A stretch of DNA of 64,000 nucleotides from Desulfomicrobium sp. UBA5193 (lineage in GTDB: Bacteria > Desulfobacterota > Desulfovibrionia > Desulfovibrionales > Desulfomicrobiaceae). Of the stretch, positions 58,726 to 64,000 are shown piece by piece. The DNA lies in the NCBI GenBank assembly GCA_002412965.1, contig DHWB01000010.1, positions 1-64,000 of the forward strand, given 5' to 3'. Each line of letters begins with the position of its first letter. The first letter of the stretch is position 1. The translations under genes were made by a program, and so were the position numbers. The notes beneath the pieces are model-generated. The model saw nothing but the letters and a program-made list of their open reading frames with translations, was not told where the DNA came from and searched no databases.

Positions 58726-60363
58726 ATGCTTAAAAGTTTCGAAGGGCTCGATGAAAATTTCAGGTTTTTGATCATGGAGGTGCAGAACCAGATCAAGGCC
58801 ACGTTCGAGTTTCTGCTCGCCCCAACCCCCTCGACCTACGACAAGATCTTCAGCAAGGACGACTACATCGACAACCTGAAGAACGTTATCGAGAACAAGT
58901 GCTTCACGACACTGAACCAGACCAAGCTCGCTCCGGAGCAGATGAAGCATCTTCGGGCCGTGCACGTCATTACCGTCAATCTGGAACGCATCGGCGACTA
59001 TTGCGTGAACATCGCCAAGCAGATGGGCTATCTGTCCACCCCGCGTTTTCTGGAAAATTTCGACTACAAGGACAGCTTCCTGAAGATCCACCAGACGGTG
59101 AGCGACATCCTCCCGGTCCTGCAAAAGGCCAATCTGTCCGGCGCGCTGGGTATCTGTCGCATGGAAGACGAACTCGACGCCATGTACAAGGAGAATTTCG
59201 ACAAGATCATGATTCATCTGCGCATTGGCCGCAACGTGGAGGATCACATCACGTCGCTGTTCATCATCCGTTACATGGAACGCATCGGTGACAGCCTGCT
59301 CAATATCGGGGAAGCGCTGCTCTTTGTCATCATCGGCGAGCGCATCAAGATCCAGCAATTCAAGGCCCTGCAGCGCAACCTGAACACGTCGGGCCTGCAG
59401 GGCGACGTCACCGATGTCGATTTTCAGGGCATCTGGGGCTCGCGGTCGGGCTGCCGCATCGCCCGCGTGGAAGACAGAAAATCTCCCCAGGCCCGGGACT
59501 CCATTTTCAAGGAAGGCAACCTGCGCAAGATCCGGCAGGAGAAAATCAATCTGGAATGCTGGAATGAAATTTTTCCCGGACTGGTCCCGCGAGTCTTCAG
59601 CTATCAGGAAGAAGGGGAGAACGCCTCGCTGCTGACCGAATTCCTGTCCGGCTGCACCCTGGACGAGACCATTTTCAACCCGGACAGGGAGATCCTCAAA
59701 AACGCCCTGTTCATCTTTGAGCAGACCATTCAGCTTGTCTGGGAACAGACCATGAATCAGTTCGCCCTGCCCACGAACATGATGCGCCAGGTCGGGGACC
59801 GCATGTCCTCCATCCTGCAGGTCCACCCGGAACTCATGCGGCCGGCCATGGGCATCAACTCCGTCCACATCCCCTCGGCCAGTGATTTGATTAAAGGATG
59901 CATGGATATCGAAGCCAGATATCCGGCTCCCTTTTCGGTGTTCATTCACGGCGACTTCAATATCAACAACGTCATCTACAACCACTTGGATCAGAAGATC
60001 TATTTCATCGATCTGTATCGCTCGCAGCATGCCGATTACGTGCAGGATGTCTCGGTCTTTCTCGTCTCCAATTTTCGGCTGCCCGCCTTCGACCCGGAGT
60101 CGAGGGAACGCATCACCGAGACCATCAGGAGCTTCTACTCCTTCGCCAAATCCTTCGCCAAGGCCCACGGGGACGACAGCTTCGACATCCGCCTGGGACT
60201 CGGCGTGGCCAGGTCATTCTATACCTCGACCCGGTTCGAGCTGAACCGTTCCTTTGCCCACGCCATGTACAACCGCTGCCTTTTTCTCATGGAGCGGCTC
60301 ACGGAGCAAAGTCCGGAAGAATTGGCACAGTTTTCTTTCCCTCTGGAAATACTCAACTACTAG
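58726..60363 (+). CDS. PhoU-like domain fused to an APH-type kinase
   Basis: A 545-aa protein. Residues about 1-215 look like PhoU: two helical repeats, each with the ERIGD signature (ERIGDYCVNIA at 87-97 and ERIGDSLLNIGEA at 185-197). Residues about 235-545 are an aminoglycoside-phosphotransferase-type kinase with the HGDFNINN catalytic loop (408-415) and FIDLYR (427-432) as the metal-binding Asp. A Lys-rich stretch near 262-273 may bind ATP. This is an uncommon fusion, with the substrate unknown. Confidence 0.85.
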   Translation: MLKSFEGLDENFRFLIMEVQNQIKATFEFLLAPTPSTYDKIFSKDDYIDNLKNVIENKCFTTLNQTKLAPEQMKHLRAVHVITVNLERIGDYCVNIAKQMGYLSTPRFLENFDYKDSFLKIHQTVSDILPVLQKANLSGALGICRMEDELDAMYKENFDKIMIHLRIGRNVEDHITSLFIIRYMERIGDSLLNIGEALLFVIIGERIKIQQFKALQRNLNTSGLQGDVTDVDFQGIWGSRSGCRIARVEDRKSPQARDSIFKEGNLRKIRQEKINLECWNEIFPGLVPRVFSYQEEGENASLLTEFLSGCTLDETIFNPDREILKNALFIFEQTIQLVWEQTMNQFALPTNMMRQVGDRMSSILQVHPELMRPAMGINSVHIPSASDLIKGCMDIEARYPAPFSVFIHGDFNINNVIYNHLDQKIYFIDLYRSQHADYVQDVSVFLVSNFRLPAFDPESRERITETIRSFYSFAKSFAKAHGDDSFDIRLGLGVARSFYTSTRFELNRSFAHAMYNRCLFLMERLTEQSPEELAQFSFPLEILNY

Positions 60364-60366
60364 GAC

Positions 60367-61245
60367 ATGCACATGAAAATAGGAGTGGTTGGCACACGCG
60401 GGGGATGGTCCTCGGAGCTGCTGGCGGACACGGTGGCCGCCAAGACCGGATTTCGGCTGCTGGTGGACATGGAGCAGGTCTGCCTGGACCTGGACAGCGG
60501 CAAGGCCTGGATCGGGGGCGTTGACCTCGGAGAGCTGGATGGGCTGATCATCAAGAAGATCGGCGCGCGCTACTCCCCGGACCTCCTCGACCGCCTGGAG
60601 CTGCTGCGTTTTCTGGCCCAGCGGGGGCTGCCCATTTTTTCTTCGCCCCTTTCGATCATGCGGGTTCTGGACCGCCTGAGCTGCACCGTGACCTTGCGGC
60701 TTGGCGGCATCCCCATGCCGCCCACGACCATCACCGAGTCCGTGGAGGAAGCCCTGGGCGCGGTGGAGCGCTACGGCGCGGCCGTGTTCAAGCCGCTTTT
60801 CACGTCCAAGGCCCGGGGCATGACCGTCATTGATCATGGCCCCGAAGCGAGGGACCTCATCGCGGCCTTTCACGCTGAAAATCCGATCATGTACCTGCAG
60901 CAAAAAATCGAGCTGCCGGGCCAGGATCTGGGGATCGTCTTTTTGGGCGGCAAATATATGACCACCTACGCCCGTTGCGGGACAGGGGCCTGGAACACGA
61001 CCATCGAGTCCGGGGGAAAATACGCCCCGGCCACGCCTTGCGCGGAAACCATCCGCATGGCCGAAAAGGCCCAGGCTCTCTTCAACCTCGATTTCACCTG
61101 CGTCGATGTGGTGGAAGCCGCCACCGGCCCTGTCGTCTTCGAGGTGTCGGCCTTCGGGGGCTTCAGGGGCATTCAGGATGCCTGCGGCCTGGACGCCGCG
61201 GCCATGTACACAGACTATGTCATGGAGAAGATTCGTGGAAGCTAA
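60367..61245 (+). CDS. RimK-like ATP-grasp enzyme (GAK-type)
   Basis: A 292-aa ATP-grasp protein. IGVVGTRGGWSSELLADTV is at the N-terminus. The ATP-grasp core has AAVFKPLFTSKARGMTVI (ATP-binding Lys142), a YLQQKIELPGQDLGIVFL strand, and VVFEVSAFGGFRGIQDACGL in place of the usual E-x-N motif: Glu is kept, but the Asn position is Ser (EVS). It is probably a carboxylate-amine ligase of RimK/CofF type, with substrate unknown. ATG 60367 or ATG 60373 could be used. Confidence 0.83.
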   Translation: MHMKIGVVGTRGGWSSELLADTVAAKTGFRLLVDMEQVCLDLDSGKAWIGGVDLGELDGLIIKKIGARYSPDLLDRLELLRFLAQRGLPIFSSPLSIMRVLDRLSCTVTLRLGGIPMPPTTITESVEEALGAVERYGAAVFKPLFTSKARGMTVIDHGPEARDLIAAFHAENPIMYLQQKIELPGQDLGIVFLGGKYMTTYARCGTGAWNTTIESGGKYAPATPCAETIRMAEKAQALFNLDFTCVDVVEAATGPVVFEVSAFGGFRGIQDACGLDAAAMYTDYVMEKIRGS

Positions 61246-62305
61246 GCATGACTGCGCCGAACTCATAGGCCGCCTGACCGCCGGCATCGAAACGCCGCAC
61301 CAGGTCTGCCTGACCATGGGCGACTGCAGGTTCCGGATCAAGACCAACTCCGAACGCCTGGCACTGGAGTTGACTACGTATTTCGCGCCTTTTCTCAGTA
61401 CCGGGGGTGAGGCGGAAATTCTCATCACGGCTCTGCAGGGCGAGGTTCCGGAGCTGGGGCTCGCATTTCAGGTCAAGGAGCCCGATCCGGGCAAGACCAA
61501 GATCAAGGAAGAATGGATCGATATCCCCGGCGGACGCGTCATTCGCAAGCGGCTGACGGGCGTGCACTTCCTCTTCGGGGAGGGGCGGAATCTGGCCGTT
61601 GGCGACTGCGAGGGCAACCCGAACCAGATCGTCAACTTCGTCAACAATCGCTTCATCGAGCGCAAGTTGAACGATGGCTGTCTCCTGGCCCATGCCGCGG
61701 GCGTCGCGGTTTGCGAGACCGGCATGGCCATGGCCGGGTTTTCGGGCATGGGGAAATCCACCCTGGCTCTGCATCTGGTCAGCAAGGGGGTGACCTTTGT
61801 CAGCAACGACAGGCTGATGATCCGTCCGGGCAAGCCCTGTCCGACCATGTTCGGCGTGGCCAAACATCCGCGCATCAATCCCGGCACCGCGTTGCACAAC
61901 CCCGACCTGACCGGGATCATCAGTCCCGAGGATTCGGTCCGTTTTCAGACCATGCCCCCGGAGGAGCTCTGGAACCTGGAGCACAAATACGACGCCCTCA
62001 TTGACCAGATCTTCGGACCGGACCGCTTCATCCTGCAATGCCCCATGCGTTTTCTGGTGCTCCTGAATTGGCACCGGGACGGCTCGCCCACACGCATGGA
62101 GGAGATCGACATCCGGACGCGGCATGACTTGCTGGCTGCCTTCATGAAGGACACTGGCCTTTTTTTCACTCCCGGGAACGGATATGCCCCCACGACTTCG
62201 GACTATGCCGAGGCGCTCGACGGGTGCAGGGTTTTCGAGGTCGCCGGGGGAGTGGACTTCGACCAGGCCGCGGCCGACTGCCTGCATCTGCTGGAAAACG
62301 CATGA
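61235..62305 (+). CDS. HprK-related kinase (GAK-type), GTG start
   Basis: A 356-aa P-loop kinase. The start is GTG 61235, which overlaps the ATP-grasp gene by 11 nt. The Walker A motif is AGFSGMGKSTLALHLVS (168-182), followed by GVTFVSNDRLMIRP, matching the HPr kinase family HprK C-terminal fold. It lacks the N-terminal HprK domain. HprK-type enzymes phosphorylate serine of a protein or small molecules, and the target here is unknown. Next gene overlaps by 4 nt. Confidence 0.83.
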   Translation: MEAKHDCAELIGRLTAGIETPHQVCLTMGDCRFRIKTNSERLALELTTYFAPFLSTGGEAEILITALQGEVPELGLAFQVKEPDPGKTKIKEEWIDIPGGRVIRKRLTGVHFLFGEGRNLAVGDCEGNPNQIVNFVNNRFIERKLNDGCLLAHAAGVAVCETGMAMAGFSGMGKSTLALHLVSKGVTFVSNDRLMIRPGKPCPTMFGVAKHPRINPGTALHNPDLTGIISPEDSVRFQTMPPEELWNLEHKYDALIDQIFGPDRFILQCPMRFLVLLNWHRDGSPTRMEEIDIRTRHDLLAAFMKDTGLFFTPGNGYAPTTSDYAEALDGCRVFEVAGGVDFDQAAADCLHLLENA

Positions 62306-63498
62306 CCAAAACAGCGATCCGGGTCACCAGGGAAATCAGCGTTCCCGATCCCGTCCGCGTGGCCAGGGCTCAACGCAGCCCCGACCTCGGGCCGCGCATT
62401 CTTTTTTTCACTGGTGGGACGGCCCTCAAGGAGACAAGCCAGGCTCTGGTCGGCTACACCCACAACTCCGTGCATCTGGTCACACCTTTTGATTCGGGCG
62501 GCAGCTCGGCCGTACTGCGCCGGTACTTCGCCATGCCCGCCGTGGGAGACCTGCGCAACCGGCTCATGGCCTTGGCCGACCGCACCCTGCACGGATATCC
62601 CGAGATCTACGATCTCTTCGCTCACCGCCTGCCCAAGACCGCAAGCCCTGCGCAATTGCGCGACGAGCTGGCCGCCCTGGTTCGGGGCAGCGATCCCCTG
62701 ATCACCCGTGTCTCGGACCCCATGCGCAAGATCATCCGCCATCATCTGCAACTCTTCGAAAATTCCATCGGCGCGGATTTCGATCTGAGTGGGGCGAGCG
62801 TCGGCAACCTCATTCTTACGGCCGGATATCTGGAGAACAGGCGGCACATAGACCCCATCGTCTACATCTACTCCAAGCTGGTCCAGGTGCGCGGTGAAGT
62901 CAGGATCCTGATCAACTCCAATCTGCAGTTGCGGGCAGTGCTGGAAGGCGGCGGGCACCTCATCGGCCAGCACCTGCTCACGGGCAAGGAAACCGCGCCC
63001 CTGAACCGCGCCGTGACCGAACTTTCCCTCGTCGACCCGGCCAAGGGCAATGCGCCTGTCCGTCCGCTCATCCGGGACAAGATCCGCGAGGCCATTAGAA
63101 ACGCGGATCTCGTCTGCTATCCTGTGGGCAGTTTTTACAGTTCCCTCGTGGCCAACCTGTTGCCCAGCGGCGTGGGCCAGGCCATAAGCCAGGCTCCCTG
63201 CCCCAAGGTCTTCATCCCCAACACGTTTGCGGACCCCGAATCCGTGGGCCTCTCCCTGGCGGGCCAGGTCCGCACCCTGCTTCGCCATCTGCGGGCTGAC
63301 GCCCCGGACAGCATCGCCATCAGCGATGTGCTGGGCTTTGTCCTGCTCGACCCTGCCATCACCTATCCGGAAACAAAAAATCCGGAGCGGGAGCTGGCTT
63401 CCCTTGGCATCCAGATCATAAAGACGCCCCTGACTGTCAGGAATACCGGCGCCATCGACCCGCACCTGCTTTGTCAGGCGCTTATCTCCCTGGCTTGA
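62302..63498 (+). CDS. CofD/YvcK-related protein (GAK-type)
   Basis: A 398-aa protein from ATG 62302, overlapping the kinase by 4 nt. RILFFTGGTALKETSQALVGY (32-52) and HLVTPFDSGGSSAVLRRYF (58-76), then AVGDLRNRL, follow the CofD/YvcK family pattern. CofD joins phospholactate to F420; YvcK binds UDP-sugars. A C-terminal ALISLA end is normal. The substrate is unknown. I recall the family as the CofD-related protein of the GAK system. Confidence 0.83.
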   Translation: MTKTAIRVTREISVPDPVRVARAQRSPDLGPRILFFTGGTALKETSQALVGYTHNSVHLVTPFDSGGSSAVLRRYFAMPAVGDLRNRLMALADRTLHGYPEIYDLFAHRLPKTASPAQLRDELAALVRGSDPLITRVSDPMRKIIRHHLQLFENSIGADFDLSGASVGNLILTAGYLENRRHIDPIVYIYSKLVQVRGEVRILINSNLQLRAVLEGGGHLIGQHLLTGKETAPLNRAVTELSLVDPAKGNAPVRPLIRDKIREAIRNADLVCYPVGSFYSSLVANLLPSGVGQAISQAPCPKVFIPNTFADPESVGLSLAGQVRTLLRHLRADAPDSIAISDVLGFVLLDPAITYPETKNPERELASLGIQIIKTPLTVRNTGAIDPHLLCQALISLA

Positions 63499-63517
63499 TA
63501 CAAAAAAGGAGGACACT

Positions 63518-63829
63518 ATGGGAAAAGACAAGTTCAAATCGAAGAGCATCATGAGCAGGGAAGACCTGATCGCGTATCTGGAGACCGTGCTCGCGGGCTT
63601 GAGGCAGGGTTCTCTCATACTCGACAACGAGGAGCGGCCCCTTATTCTGCGTCCATCCGACTCCATTGAGGCCGAGCTGGAGATAAAGCAAAAAAGCGAC
63701 AAGGAAAAACTGGAGCTGAAGCTGTCCTGGACACCCAACAAAATGCAGCCGCTGATTCAGGTCGCAGCTCCGGTGAACGCGTCCATCCCGCCTTCGAACC
63801 CACTGGGAGACGAAGCAAAAAAAAAATGA
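63518..63829 (+). CDS. Amphi-Trp domain protein, second copy
   Basis: A 103-aa amphi-Trp protein, start ATG 63518 after GGAGGACAC. MSREDLIAYLETVLAGLRQGSLIL gives the helix, and LELKLSWTPNK has the signature Trp. The C-terminal tail is Pro/Ala-rich and ends in a lysine run. It is the last gene of the cluster, 19 nt after the CofD-related gene. Compared with the copy at 58448, it has a longer tail. Confidence 0.82.
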   Translation: MGKDKFKSKSIMSREDLIAYLETVLAGLRQGSLILDNEERPLILRPSDSIEAELEIKQKSDKEKLELKLSWTPNKMQPLIQVAAPVNASIPPSNPLGDEAKKK

Positions 63830-63846
63830 GCTGAAGGAGCCCCTAC

Positions 63847-64000
63847 GGGTGGAAGAGAATGGGGATGATGGGATGCTGGTCTCATCAACATCGAGACAAA
63901 CACAGATGGTGGAAGATAATGGGAAGGATGGGAATTTTGGGATGTATGAAAATACAGAACTCCCTGCAGCCCATACGTCCCATGATTCCGATGACTCCCA
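63847..64000. repeat. Inverted repeat of degenerate 9-bp units
   Basis: A 29-nt arm at 63920-63948 pairs with 63972-64000, with 22 of 29 positions matching on the complement. Both arms are made of TGGGA-type nonamers (TGGGAAGGA, TGGGAATTT, TGGGATGTA and the like). A further block at 63847-63875 is a partial direct copy of the left arm and the bases before it. The repeat may continue beyond the window end. It could be a mobile-derived element or a cluster terminator. Confidence 0.7.

Overview
The window reads as a chromosome segment from a sulfate-reducing deltaproteobacterium of the Desulfovibrionales (Desulfovibrionota), most like Desulfomicrobium. Four things point there: a selenocysteine-encoding selD beside a selenium-type LysR regulator, a Kor/Vor-type 2-oxoacid:ferredoxin oxidoreductase, a cassette matching the uncharacterised 'GAK' system known from this group, and the general protein flavour. 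The genus is an inference. Nearly all of the sequence codes for protein. I saw no rRNA, tRNA, CRISPR array, insertion sequence or prophage.

Layout. 1-13979: the end of tuf, then an unbroken S10-spc-alpha ribosomal superoperon (rpsJ to rplQ, with secY, map, rpmJ and rpoA) closed by a strong terminator. 14021-17474: a selenium island with a LysR regulator, a selD whose catalytic residue is an in-frame TGA, and a 2Fe-2S/ASKHA reductive activator. 17520-24714: housekeeping genes (a lipoprotein, recJ, a DUF2156 protein, topA, era and the YggS-type PLP protein). 24737-30566: a motor/export operon, motA-motB-motB2-fliLMNOPQ, whose FliN carries three copies of an N-terminal motif. 30576-38067: rlmB, an MltD-like lytic transglycosylase, a GAF/PAS histidine kinase coupled to an iron alcohol dehydrogenase, tag and aroE. 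38105-43271: korDABC, queA and bioA. 43341-47732: a tandem duplication of an antiporter-UspA gene pair. 47786-51573: a ZraPSR-like metal-stress system with a canonical sigma-54 promoter, upstream palindromes and a hairpin between zraP and zraS. 51660-54050: a 55-aa His-rich peptide that looks like a free HypB N-terminus, a short CbiX chelatase, a DksA/TraR zinc finger protein and a PIN-PhoH protein.

54122-64000 is the most interesting part. A PHP-glycosyltransferase fusion is transcribed divergently from an eight-gene run: amphi-Trp/XXXCH protein, PHP-like protein, amphi-Trp protein, a PhoU-APH kinase fusion, a RimK-like ATP-grasp enzyme, an HprK-related kinase, a CofD-related protein and a second amphi-Trp protein. 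Short gaps and stop/start overlaps suggest one transcript. The enzyme set (two kinases, a peptide-ligase-type ATP-grasp enzyme, a CofD-like transferase and a PHP-like hydrolase) suggests synthesis or modification of a phosphorylated metabolite or polymer, but the substrate is unknown. The window ends in an inverted repeat built of 9-bp TGGGA-type units.

Coordinates, starts, overlaps and motifs were read from the sequence. Family names come from memory of conserved motifs. No database search was possible.
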